Source: Neospora caninum Liverpool (taxonomy: Eukaryota; Apicomplexa; Conoidasida; Eucoccidiorida; Sarcocystidae). From it: a DNA stretch of 64,000 nt. The notes below the pieces were generated by a model. That model worked only from the letters and a program-made list of their open reading frames with translations. It did no database searches and was not told the DNA's origin. Both the position numbers and the translations under genes were made by a program. The stretch is from contig NC_018398.1 of NCBI RefSeq assembly GCF_000208865.1, positions 2,046,001 to 2,110,000 on the forward strand, read 5' to 3'. Shown piece by piece: positions 47,678 to 59,433 of this stretch. Numbering within the stretch: the stretch's first letter is position 1; the number at the start of each line of letters is the position of its first letter.

Positions 47678-48184
47678 TCAGATGGCAGACGACGCAGAGC
47701 GAACTTTCGGAATGGACAGAATGTCCTCGCTCTCTTCCGAGCGCTTGGAGACAGCTGGTGCGGAAGGCGAAACGCTCTCCTGAACAGAGAGGCTTGAGAA
47801 TGCGAGCAGATCGCGAGCGGTGTGTGTGGCAGTCGCAGGAGCGCGCTGTCGCCGCCTCTCTCCCCCGTCTGCCGTTCGCTTTCCCTTGCTTTTCGTGAGA
47901 AGAAAGAGAAGAACCAGCTGAAAAGGAAGAGCTGCCGCGAGGTCGCACGCGGCCTCCCGTTTCTTGCAATTTTGCGCTGGAAAAGTTCGCCAAGCATACC
48001 TCCCCCCAACCCACCAGCGAGCAATGCCAGTGGTGTGTACGTACACCACGGTCTTGTGTCCCTTTTCTCCCAGGACACCTTTGGCATGCGCAGCGGCCTG
48101 CGCACTTTTCGCAGAGCCCAGCAGGGCCGGGCATGCGTGCCTTTCGGCAAGGAGATCGCTAGCAAAGAGGCCCCTGAGTGTCAA
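47678..48184 (-). CDS. Unidentified small protein, two exons, start unresolved
   Basis: Last exon 47678-47792 joins in phase to an exon from 48000 (donor GGGGGAG|GTATGC) up to at least 48184. The upstream exon reads naturally (LGEKGHKTVVYVHTTGIARWWVGG in two overlapping parts: a Lys/Gly turn, a valine-rich strand and a WW pair), while the final exon is Ser/Glu-rich and ends SIPKVRSASSAI. Two acceptors are possible for the last exon; 47792 is preferred because it gives a typical soluble tail, whereas one at TTCAG would give an arginine-rich tail in another frame. No ATG was found in frame, so a 5' exon lies upstream, perhaps in 48190-48500, where a short Arg/Ser-rich stretch could be a targeting sequence. 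Function unknown. Confidence 0.35.
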   Translation of the reverse strand: MTLRGLFASDLLAERHACPALLGSAKSAQAAAHAKGVLGEKGHKTVVYVHTTGIARWWVGGRYAWRTFPAQNCKKREAACDLAAALPFQLVLLFLLTKSKGKRTADGGERRRQRAPATATHTARDLLAFSSLSVQESVSPSAPAVSKRSEESEDILSIPKVRSASSAI

Positions 48185-49303
48185 ACTGATTCGCCTTTTT
48201 CCGCTCTACAAACCGACGGAAAGCTCGGACCTGTCACGAAGGGGGATCGCCCCGGAGACGAGACGCGGACAGGGAGAGGGGAGAACGAGGAGTCGCAAAA
48301 TACGGCGGGAAGCCCGCGGGAAGGTCGTCTGGGAGAAGACTTAGAAGGATCGATGTGTAGAGCCGCGCATTGCCAACTTTGTCTTTCTTCGTTTGCACGA
48401 TTCGCGGTTCTTTGTGAAAGAGAGGAAATTCCTCTCACGGCCACAGCGGTCAAGCTGGTGACCGCGGGCCGCCGACTAAAACCGGAGGACGCTCGCAACG
48501 GTCGCTAGCGAGTGCATCTGGGAGAGGAAACGCCGCTGGGTCACGCAGGCCGAGACGTCAAAGAGGAGAAGGAAACGAGCGAAAAGTGAGAGTTGGAACG
48601 TGCAGCAGTGTGTCTTTCCGTGTCGTGGTCTGTCTCTCAATCGCCGTTCTCCTCGCCGACCGAATTCTCCCTTTTCCCCGCCCCGTTCTGACGTCGGAGC
48701 TCCTCTCGCAGCTCCGGTGTGCACTTTTTCTCTGTCTTCCTCTCCTCTGCGCCTCTTTCTTCCCTTTCTCTTCCTACGCGCCACGCCCAAAACCTCTGTC
48801 TTCACCGCCGTCTCCGTGATTCCTTGCTCTCTTTCCGTGTCTTGTGTTCCCCGCGTCTATCGCCACTCTTCGCCCTCCCTCTGCTCTTTTCTTCACACAG
48901 ACGTTCCGCCGCCCGACTGTGTGCTCCCCCCCAGCCCCTTCCCTTGCTCCTGTCCTCTTCTGTAACGCGTCTCTTTCCCCGCCGCTCGCCTGTGCCTCGT
49001 CGCCGCTCGCGGGGTGCGACGAGGCACAGGGACCGCGCAGCAGCGCTGCTGCAGCCTGCGCAGCGGAAGCTCGGGAACGGCTAATGACGCATGCGCGCAT
49101 GAAGGCGCTTGCAGTTGTCGCCCCTCTGCTCTCCACGAGGGCTTCCAGCGAAGAGCACAGCGAGTAGGAAGGGAGAAGATTCCGCGAGCGGAGTCGCTGC
49201 AGCTCACGGCGAGCGGCGGGACGTGTCAGAGGGGGGCCGAGGAGACTGGCCTCTGGGCACTTTCGGTTCCTGTCTCTGTTTCATAAAGCCCCCCTTGGGA
49301 CAC
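48185..49303. other. Upstream region of the pseudokinase gene
   Basis: Divergent spacer between the - strand gene at 47.7 kb and the + strand gene starting at 49304. It contains long pyrimidine-rich tracts (48.65-48.98 kb) and a perfect inverted repeat at 48990. Pyrimidine tracts may belong to a 5' leader intron. No coding exon is supported. Confidence 0.45.
48990..49029. repeat. Perfect 14-bp inverted repeat, 12-nt loop
   Basis: CTGTGCCTCGTCGC (48990-49003) and its exact reverse complement (49016-49029) flank a GC-rich loop, about 275 bases before the ATG at 49304. If transcribed it would form a strong leader hairpin. Confidence 0.85.
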
Positions 49304-52300
49304 ATGGGAGACGCGCGAGACCGGCGGGCTGCGAGGGGAAGAAGACGGCCCGAGTCTGGAAGGACGCCTTCTCCTCGGGCCGCGTCTTCTGTGGGCGCTG
49401 CCTCCCCGACCCGCTCCTCCCGAAAGCTGGAGAAAGGCAAGGGAAAGACAACTCCCGGAGAGCGCCAGGGAGAGGCGGGGCCAACCGCAAGTTGCAGCGC
49501 GACCTCAGGGGAGACGGCAAACGCTCAAACAGCTCTTCTGAGTACTGGCGCGTCGAAGAAGCGGAAACCTGCAGAACGGAAAGGAAAACTGTCTCCACGT
49601 CCGTCTTCACGTGCCTGTTCCCCTCCCTCAGCCGCTCCGCAAGGAACGCAGCGGGAAGCTGAGTCTTTGGCCGCGTCTCCTCTCGCGTCCTCGGCGTCTT
49701 CCGCTGGAGCCGCTCTCGCTCGGGCCTCTCCAGAACCGCGCCCCGGCTCCACAGTCCAGCGCCCTCCGGCGCCTCACGAGGCCTTCGGGGAGCCTGAGAG
49801 AGGCTTCCGAGAAGGGACCTGTGTGGGGCGCCTGGAGACGCCCGTCTCGTCTCCGTCGCGCTGCGCCAGTCCGACGTCGCCTCCGTTTTCCTCTTCCTTC
49901 TCTTCGTCGCTGCTCCCGAGAAAGCGCCACGACCTCCGGAGCTCGGCCCACCCGACGGTCGACGCGCCGCTGAAGGCGCCCAGTCTGCAGCTCCCCGTCG
50001 ACGGAGGTGTCTCCAGTGTGGGGTTTGAGCCGGCGGCGTTCTTCGGCGCTTTCCAGAATGAAGAGCGGGGAAACTTCCCGCCCCTCGACTCGGGGCAGAG
50101 TTTGCAGGAGACTGCGTCGCAGCGGCCCTCGACCCTCGCGAGGTCCGTGGGCTCCCGCGCCCCAATCTACCTCCGACCGCGTCTCCTGCGCCCCCTATTG
50201 CCCCAGGGAGCCCAACCGGCTGGTGCGGGCGCGGGCACCACGCCTCCAGAGACAGGCGCGTTCCGCGAGCTCGGAGAAGCCCTCGGCGCCGCCGAGCAGC
50301 GGCGCGCAGGCGAGGAGGCGGACGGGCTCCTGGTGCAAGAGCTAGGCGAAGAAATGGACGGCGGGATGGCCCTCCTCCGGAACGAAGGAAGGGACGGGGG
50401 CCGGAAGGACCGAGACGAGAGCGGCGCCGGAGCTTCCGGCCGGCGTGTTGGCTTTTCCCGGCTCCGGACCTTTGACAAAACCAACAAGGTGAGAAAGGAG
50501 AGGCGCGGCGGTTGCCCGGACGGGAAAGAGCTGAGGAAGGAACTTGAGAAGAGGCAAATTCTCGATCCCCAGAGAAGAGGCGAACCCTGAGCAAGAAATC
50601 GGCTGTTTGCTGTTGGGTGCAGTCGCGTTGCGGAGATGTGGTGGCACTCTGAGGCCTCAAGAGAGGTAGTGTAGTGGGGTATTTGTCGAGTGCAGAGCTG
50701 CTCAGTTTGGATGTTTTTCAGATCTTTTGTCTCAGGCTCCTTTTTTGCTCTTTCCGCCCTCGTCGTAGGTTGAGCGCGTGGTTCCCGAGTTGCCGCATTG
50801 GTCTGGTCACTCGGGCGGTGTCTGTGCGTTTCCATCTTCATTTCCCCTGTTCCTGGCCTGTGCGTCTCCTGGGATTTCGATTGCATTCCCTTTGCGCAGG
50901 TCTTCCAACTCTCGCCGGAAGAGGAGGCGAGTCTGGTGCGTCTCGCAGAAGAACAGCACGAGCGCCTCTTTGCGGACGAGGGCAAACGCCGCTGGCTCAA
51001 ACAATGGGTGGAGCCTTCGCAGTCGGGCGGCTCCGGCGCCTCGGCCTTGTCTCCGTTGGGACGCGCGAGGCAGACCTTCTTCATCGCACCCAGCCCCGTG
51101 TGGGGCGCGCCGATGCCTGCATTGGCTGAGGAACTGACGAAGAAGAAGCTGCCGCTCCCCGTCTCCTCAACCGTTCGGCGCCTCACGCCTCTCCCAGCGT
51201 CGCTGGTGTCTTCGCTGGAAAAACCCGCGGACGCCCGAGCCCCTGGCCAGGCTCCGGTCTCTGCCGCGGAACCTGGAGGCGCGACCGCGCCGGTGCAGGC
51301 GCCGTGGCGCTCGGGCGACGCCGGACTTCTCCACGCCAAGACAGAGACACCCGAGACGGCCGCTGCAGCGGGGCTGCGAGGCGCAAAGGACGCTGGAGGT
51401 TGGGGAGATATCGAAGGCCGAGAAAGCCGCGCCCAGACGAAAGCTGCGAGCGCAGACAGCCGAGCCGAAGCGGCGCCCGGACGACCTCGGCGGGTGACCA
51501 TTCCGAGAGGCGCATTCAAGAGTGTAAGTCCGAGGGCTCGGGTCCTGCCAAAGGCGGGTGCTCTTTCCGTCCACTTCCCTCGAAACCCCAGAAAGTCGCA
51601 GAACGGAGACACACCAGAGAGAGACGGACAGGCAGCCCTGTCCACGGGGACGGGTTTCGTTTGAGCGCTGCGTTCGCCGGTTTTGGAGCGCGCTTGATGC
51701 AGTCCGCGGCTCGTCCGCTGTGCCTGAGGTTCGTCGCGCGAAGCACGTTCCTCTGTGTAGCGTCATGGTTCCATTCTGAGTTGCTTTCGCTCCCTTTCCT
51801 TCTGAGGAACACCGGCGTCTGACACTCCCGGGTGGCGGCCTGTTGCCCCCTTTGCCCTTCCCGATCCTGCTTCGTCTGGCCCCATTACCTTCCGATTTGA
51901 TTTCAATTTGCTTTAGCACCGGTATTCATCATTATGCGAAGAGAACAGTAGAAACGATTGATGCTTTTTCCCCTGCGGCGACCGTTTTCCGCTTCCCTGC
52001 CTCATCTGCCGTTCCCCCGCTGTGCCTGTTTCTTCTTAGCACGACGCTGTTCGTCGAGGCGAAGCTCCTGTGTGCCTGCGTTTCCTCCCTGCGCTGCACA
52101 CAACCTCCCCCGAGAGCCCCAAAGGCCTCGCCTCGTCGCCGGCCGCAGCAGCGACCCCGGTTGCTGCCGACGCAGACGACGCATCGGCCTCGCTCTCGGC
52201 TGCGACTTCGTCCTCTCGTCCCGTCTCCGGACCGTTTCCTGAGAAAGAACCAGAACGTCTGTCCTTGTCTTCTTCCCGCACTTCTTCTGCTCTCGCTTCG

Positions 52301-55300
52301 GCGTCTGCCCCTTCTTCGTCTGTTCCCTCGTTTCCGAAAGAAGACATTCCGGAGAAGGTGCGGCACGGGGCTCTTCCCTCTTCGGCGGCGGGCGAGGCGG
52401 CGCCGTCTCCAGGTCCGGCACGCGAGGGCGAGAGACATCTGCTTCTCCACGAGATCGCCGAGGCGGCAGGAGGCGAGGCGGCGCTTGAGGCGGAGAAGGA
52501 AGACGAAGAGGCCAAGGAGAGGCAACTCTTGGTTTTCCTGTGTAGTCTGGAACAGGCGATCTCGCAGTGGGCGGCAGCTGCCACTCTCTGCCATCGCACC
52601 CTCTTCCCTGACGAAGGGAGAGAAGGAGGCTCGGCGTCGACGCTGGCGCAGCGAGGCCGTCAAAGAGACAAACGAGGAGGAGGCGAGAAGGCAAGGGAGA
52701 CAGACTCCGCGCGTCTGCTGGAGGGCGAGTACTGGGAGAAGGGCAAGGCACATCCGAGCGCTTCACGAAAGGTGCACGGACAGAGTGCCTTCTCGCCGCT
52801 CCTTGCTTCGTCTTTGGATTCGGTGTTTTCCTCTCGCCCCAACGAGGAAGAAAGATCCTCTTTCTGGCGCGCCGTGCTTCCTGTGAAGCCCCCAGACATG
52901 CCGCTTGAAGAGTTTGTCGTGTAAGGCTGCGACTCCTGGTGCTTCTCTCTCTTTGTTTCGGGGTCTAAACGTTCCGCCGACGCGCCTCCTTGATTTGCCC
53001 TCCTCCTTCCTGGTTCGGTTTCACCCCTCGTTAGGCGAGCTCTTCCCTACCGTTGATTGCGCATGAGAGGACCTGAGCGTCTGTCTCTCCCCGCGCGCTC
53101 TTCTCTGTTTGGTGCCTGCGCTTCGTGAATGTCGCGGGGCTCCGGTAGCTGTCTCGACACCCACCGCCCGCCCAGTCGGGGCTCTCCGTCCCACGCTCTT
53201 GCGTTTTTCGGCTGCGTTCCGCGATCTGCTTTCCGCGCTTTCCGGTTCGTTTGCAGCGCTCTCGCCTCGCGCAGTTGAGACTCCAGTTCCAGCGTTGACT
53301 TCTTCGCGTGTCTCGGTTTTGTCTCCTGTCTCTCCAGCTGGTGCCAGCGCCCACTAGGGATGAACGTCCGGGAGTATCTTCGGTAAGCGACAGGAAGGCG
53401 TGGCCGCGTGAACAGGCGCAGCTGCCTCTTTGGTCGAAGGCGACTTCTTGGGTTTCGCGTTTCCCTGCCGCTCGACGTCGAGGGCGCGCGGGGTTCCCTG
53501 GCTCTCTGAAACACGCGTCGCGCTCGGCCGTCTCGCTGGACTGTCTGCCTGCTCTCGCATATGTCGTTCTTCCTCTCCTGCATCTGTGTCGCCGATATTC
53601 ATCGCCCGCTTCGCCGTGTCCCCGCCTCGGGCCGTTGTCTCCATCCGCGGTCTCCTTGTGCTTCTGCCTTTTCCGTCGCGTGCTCTCCCACGTTCCGGCG
53701 TCCGTCCAAGTTCGCTTTCGGCGACTGCTGCCTGGACCTCTGCTGCGATCTATGCGCAGGATTTTGTCCGGTGACGGCCTCGACGCGCCAGGCCCCATGG
53801 CGACTGCAGGGTCGCCACGGGCGGAGCAGGCGGGCGCCTCTGCCTCCATCGAAGCGAAGCTTGGCAGTCCGCCTCGCGGCCAGCAGTCACGCTGGAGGCA
53901 CCCGCGGCTTTCTCTTCCGTCCCCGACCGCAACTTCCCTCTCTTCGTCCCTGTCGTCTGTCGCGGCGTCTCGTCCTTCGCCGCAGCTGCCGCGAGGCAGG
54001 CGCTCGTCCTCGCGAAGACGCTCTTCGGCTTCGGCTTCTCTGTCTTTTTCCTCGCCTTCTCTCTCAGCCTCGTGCTGCGCCTCCCCAGTCGCTTCTTCCG
54101 CCCCGTCCTTTCCGTCCTCTGCCGTCTTTGCGTCGTCGGTTTCAACTGCGGGTGTTTGGCAGCAGCTGTACAACTGGTCCGAAGCGAACGTCGCAGACTT
54201 GGGCACCGTCCTCGACGGCTACGTCGACTTTGACGAGAAACGCAAGCGCGCACTGAAGAAGCAGAGACACCTCCAGAGACAGTTCGCCATCTACAACAAA
54301 CTCTGCTCCACGGTCAGTCTTGTCCAGCAGGCGGAAAAACGGGCGAGAGGCAGTCCACCAGGCGGAAAAACGGTCGAGAGGCAGTCCAGCAGGCGAGGAA
54401 AAACGTAGAATCTCGCAGGGGACACGTAGACGGCGCGGGGTGTCTGCCTTGGAGTCTTCTCGCGTGCACGGCGAGGGGTGCTCTGCGTATTTCTGATTCT
54501 GTTTGCAGATGCGACGGAACTTTGCAACTTTGCTGCCTCGCCAGCTGCGCACCATTCGCGCTGGCATGTTTTTCACGATTTCCCAGAGCGCTCTTTCTCA
54601 CGGCCGGCTCCTGAACCTCGTCTCCTGGCAGCCTTCGGAACCTCCCCCGCTCCCTTTCTCGTCGCTGATCTCTCTTCTGTCTTCCTCGTCTCTTGTCTCT
54701 GCCTCACCGCCAGTCGCGGCTCTCTCTGGCGTCGCGGGTCTAGAACACAACGTGACGCCCGGCAAAACTCGCGGGTCTTTGTCTGTTTCTTCTTCGCTTC
54801 CTTCTTCCTTCTCTTCCTTTCCTTCGGAGGCTTTGAAGGAGAACGGAGCGAATGCGTTTCCTCGCGCCAATGCGTCCTTGCCTCTGTCGGCGTCGCGCGC
54901 GCGGTCTGTCTCTACGTGTCCTCTCTTCGTCGACTCCGCCGGTTGCCTCGAGGCCAAGGAAACAGGCGGCGAGAACGACCCGCCGGCAGCAAGTGACGGG
55001 CGAGCTTCGCGGTGCGGCACGCGCATTCTCAGGCAACGGGGCTTGGTAGCCGCCGAGTACTTTGCAGATCGGGAAGGCCTTCTTCGGGATCTTGTTTCGT
55101 CCTTTCCGTCTTTGTCGAGAGAACTGGGAGCGGACAGAGAGGGTGTCCTTGTGCTAGAGCCTGGCAACCGCGAGGCCGTCGCGAGCGGGGGAAGCGGCCA
55201 GAGCCTGGAACGGTCTGCAGCGCTGCGTCATGGCGGGTGTCGGGTCGGAAGCACAAACATCGGAAAGGCGTTTTATTACCAGCGAGCCGTCGACGCTCTC

Positions 55301-58300
55301 GAGAGACGCTTCGTCGACATGCACGGCGCCGCCCAGAGACAGCGCGACCGCCTGCAGGCGATCGCGGAGTTCGGCCTCTTCCCGCCTGCTCCAGAAGGTG
55401 AGTCAGGGCGCGAAAGCGAGAGGAGCGCGGAGACAAGGGATGCCCCTTAGAGGAAACGGAGAGAAGAAAGCGGGAGGGGAGAGGGGGAAGGAGAGGAGAG
55501 AGGAGAGCGAAGGAACGCAGAGAGCGACGAAGGAAGAGCGGAAGGAAGCGGTGGCCAACCAGGAAGAGACGAGGAGGGACGAGGAGAAGGAGAAACGAGA
55601 CAGCGCAATGCGCGTGAGAGTCTGGACAGTGCGGCGAGATGGGCCTTTCTCTCTCTTAAGCATGCCGGCTTTGCTTTGCTTGAGATCCCCGTTTGCTTTC
55701 AAGTTGAGACTGTCGTCCGCCAGAGGCTTCCTCCGAGTCTTTAATGCGGAACGCCGTTGTTTTGGTCTGCAGAAATCCCGAGAGGCTGCCAAGTCTGGCG
55801 ATGCGTAAACCTAACCCAGTCCGCCGTTCTCTGGCTGCTTTTCCACGACGCCTCCGCCTCTCTCTTGGTCATGCGAGCCTCTCGGCTCCGGTCCCATCCG
55901 GACCTCCACGCGATGCTGCACACCGTCCACACGCAGAACGCCTGTCTTTTCCCTCGCTCTTCCTCCCTCTCGTCCTCACCCTCTGTCTGTCCTTACTCGT
56001 GTGCTGCTGTCCCTGCCGCGCTGGAGGGCGAAGCGGGAGAGGGCAGAGGAAAAGGGGACAGAGCAGACAGCCCGGCGACGGGACCGCGCTGCAAAGGTTC
56101 TCTCGGGGAGAAGGAGAGACACCTTGTCTCCGAGGTTCTGGGACGCGCTCTCGCGACGGCGCGGCGCTTGGCAGGTGACGACGAGAGCCGACAAAGACAG
56201 CAAGCTCTGGGAAAAGACGACGAAAGAGAAGGCGAAGACGACCCGCCAGCCGTGCGAAGACACGGAAGCCTCGTCGCCGCCAAAGATGCATACCTGGCGG
56301 GTGACTCTTTCGTTGAGATCGCTCCTCACCTAGAAGGTAAGACGAGCGAAGCGTGATCGACGTGCGACAGAACCAGTGTGTCTCCCCGCAACAGATGCAT
56401 CTCTGGAAGACTAAGGCAAGCACGTGTCTACATATAAATACGTTATACACGAACATCCAGTGTGAATTCGGTGGAGTTTGTTGTTTTGACCACACCGACG
56501 GCTGTGCTGCGTGGAGATGATGGGTGACTCACGCAGGCGCTCCTTCACAGGGAACCTCGATGACGCTGGCGGCAGTCCGGCGTCCGACCTCGAGCGTGCG
56601 TGTATCTTCACGTGTGAACGCTCGAATTTCCCACGCCGGACATATCCATATTTCTCTTTTTCCCTGTGTACCCGCGGACATGTATACACACGTTGACGTG
56701 CATAGAGATAGATAGATAGAAATAGATAGATAAAAATAGATAGACAGAAATAGATAGATAGAAATAGATAGATAGAAATAGATAGATAGAAATAGATAGA
56801 TAGAAATAGATAGATAGACAGATAGATAGATTGACAGAGGCCAAAATTATATAAGTTGCCGCTTGGGCGCGCGAGAGCGTCTGCGAGTAATCGCAGGTCA
56901 TGCGGAAGTGTGACGCCTCAGCGGGGCAAAGAAGAGAGGTACGGGAAGCGCCTCTGCATCCTTTCTTTTCGACACAGGGCCTTGCTCTAGCCACTCCCTC
57001 ACGAGCCGCTTTTCTCTCCCCTCACTGTGCCCGTTTTCTATCAGATATCTCTCTGGCGGAGCACCTGGAGAAGCATGGCGTTTACAAAGGAGAGCGGGAT
57101 GTGCAGCGCGTTCGGCAAATTATCTTTCTCCTCATCAGGTATTTACCTCGCGTCCGTCTCTCACGCTTCTTCCGGTCTTTCGCTCTCTCCATAGCCCGGC
57201 CAAGAGACAAACGAGTGGGGTGGGACAACGCATCTTGGCAGGCCCGATCGCGACGACTGAAATGCCTGAAAGAAATCGAACGCTGCCGTGGAAATGTGCC
57301 GCAGTGTTTGTGGGACACGGTGCCGTGTTCATGCAATGACACAAATACATATATGTCTATATATATGCGTGCATATACACATGTTTCCGTGGATGAAGCT
57401 TTATCCACATGTTTCTATCTCTTCGGGTCGTGCACGTGTAACGGGCGGTAGCTCAGGCGGTTTGTGTCTCGAGGATGCACAGGCGTGTGTGTTCTCTCGG
57501 CCCGTTTCTGGATGTCGTCGCCGTTTTTCTGCCTTGACACCGGGACTGGAGGATTCCGTGCGTTCTCCTTCTGCATGCGCTTGCGACCGCAGTTTCGTTT
57601 CCGCATGCGCTCGTCTTGTCTCTTCGCTTCCTTCTCCCAGGCTTCTTGAGAATGCCCCCGATCGCTCCGTGCTTCTGGTACGCGTCTGGCGACTACACAA
57701 GAAGGGGTTTTTTCAAGCTTCTCGTCAGCCTAACAGCGCGAAGCCGCGGGGACGCCGAATTGGACAAAGGCCACACGGCCGTTGTGTCGAGAAGCCTGTC
57801 GGGTTGAACGCTGATTGAAAAGGAATAAAAAAACGGGACAATGCAGATGCCGGCCGTTGACACACGCCGTCTCGGCGATGTATCTTGGGGTGTATTGTTT
57901 GGACGCACAAGCGAGGGAGTCATGGCAAGCTCCGTTGTCTCTTTTGCTCATCCTGTTGCTTCATTCTGCGCCTTGTCTCTTTGGTTCGCCAGTGCTCCTC
58001 GTGTTCTCCTTTTTCTTACTTTTGTCATTCTCGTCTCTGACAGTTTTCCTTTCTATCTCCCTTCTCGCTGCCTCTTACGTCCCTCCGCACTCCTGCACGT
58101 TGCTTGTCTCTGTGTGTGTCTCGTCGCCATTTCTCGGCTTCGGCCTGCGGGGACCGCCTCCCCTTGTCTTCTCTTTTTCACTTCCTTCCTCTCGCCTGAA
58201 CTGTTTTCCAGCTCTCCTCTCCCTTGTGCTGTGTGCACGCGTGTCCAGCCCGTGAAGACCTCCCGAGTGTATCTCCGCCAGCGTCGCCTCGTTCTGTATA

Positions 58301-59400
58301 TCGGAGTGCCCGCCTCTGCTGCGTGCATTCCTTTCTCGCTCTTGGTCCGCCACCACTCAATCGCGTCTTCGTCCCCCCCGCCGCGGTCGAAGAATGCGAA
58401 ACCTGAGGCGGGCACCGCGCACGCGACGAACCCGGAAGTCAAGCAGGAAGCGCATGCGCCCGCCGCGAGCGTGGCGACGGCACGAGGTCCAGAATGGAAG
58501 ATTTTCGATCGTCTGGGAGACGCGAAACGCGAAGAACTCGGATACGTCCTCTCGCGTGACTTCGGAGTCTCCGTCCTCGACGCTATGCGGCAGCCCACTG
58601 TGGCGTCAGTCCTCGGCTGGGTGGAGCCTCTCGAGAGGTGCGGAATCGACGAAACAGAAACTGCAACGGGTTTTAGCTCCGCACCAGGCGTCTTCTGTTC
58701 TAGGGTCTCTACGCGGGTCTGGCCGCCTTTCTGTGCGAATTCCCAGTGGTCTCCTCGGCTTCTGTTCTCCAAAACGCGTTCTGTTCCCTTCCACCTCGTG
58801 CGTCTCCCTCTCTCGCTCTCTCCCTCCATGTGAATCTCTCCCTTCCCGTTTCTTTCTCTCTTTCTCGTTTTCTGAATGCCTGTCGCCTCTTGTGCCTCCT
58901 GTACAGCCTCTGGTTCCGGTCTGGAGTCCTGTTTCCGAGCCCCACCGATTTGCGCGCGGCGTCGCTCTCTCTTCGGTGGATTGTTAGAGCGGAAGGGTGT
59001 TAGAGTCTTTCTCTGTCCTCGCGTGTAGCGCGCGGCGCGTTGGCGAGGCCGAGAGGGGCGGCTTTCTTTTCCCAGGTCGATACACGCTTCTGCCCAGGGC
59101 ACGAGTCGCTCCGGCTCAGTATGCAGGCGTACTGCATGCAAAAACGTCTTTCCCCCTCCTCGGTGTGCCGGCCTGTTCCGATGCCACTTCGCGCATGCAT
59201 GTCTCTCTCGATGTTTTGTTCCTCAGAAGCCTGCCGCCAGAGTGCTTCCCCTGCGACCGACTCCGGCTCCTGCCTTCGACTGCGCGCACGCCGGTAGACA
59301 GCAAGGGCCAACTCCCCTCTTCTCTACCTCTCTACCCCACACGGCCCATCGATGTCTCTAAAGTACGTCCCCCAATCTATTCCTATCACCAAACGCATGC

Positions 59401-59433
<33 letters not shown>

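Noticed and set aside
50167..51645. 492-codon - strand ORF
   Set aside because: Overlaps exons 1-2 of the pseudokinase gene and its intron; reads as an Arg/Ser shadow across splice sites.
56705..56835. CRISPR-like array
   Set aside because: Short simple-sequence units without spacers; an ordinary eukaryotic satellite.
58212..58406. Acceptor at 58211 for exon 10
   Set aside because: Leads to a stop after 65 codons in the phase required; 58249 keeps the frame.
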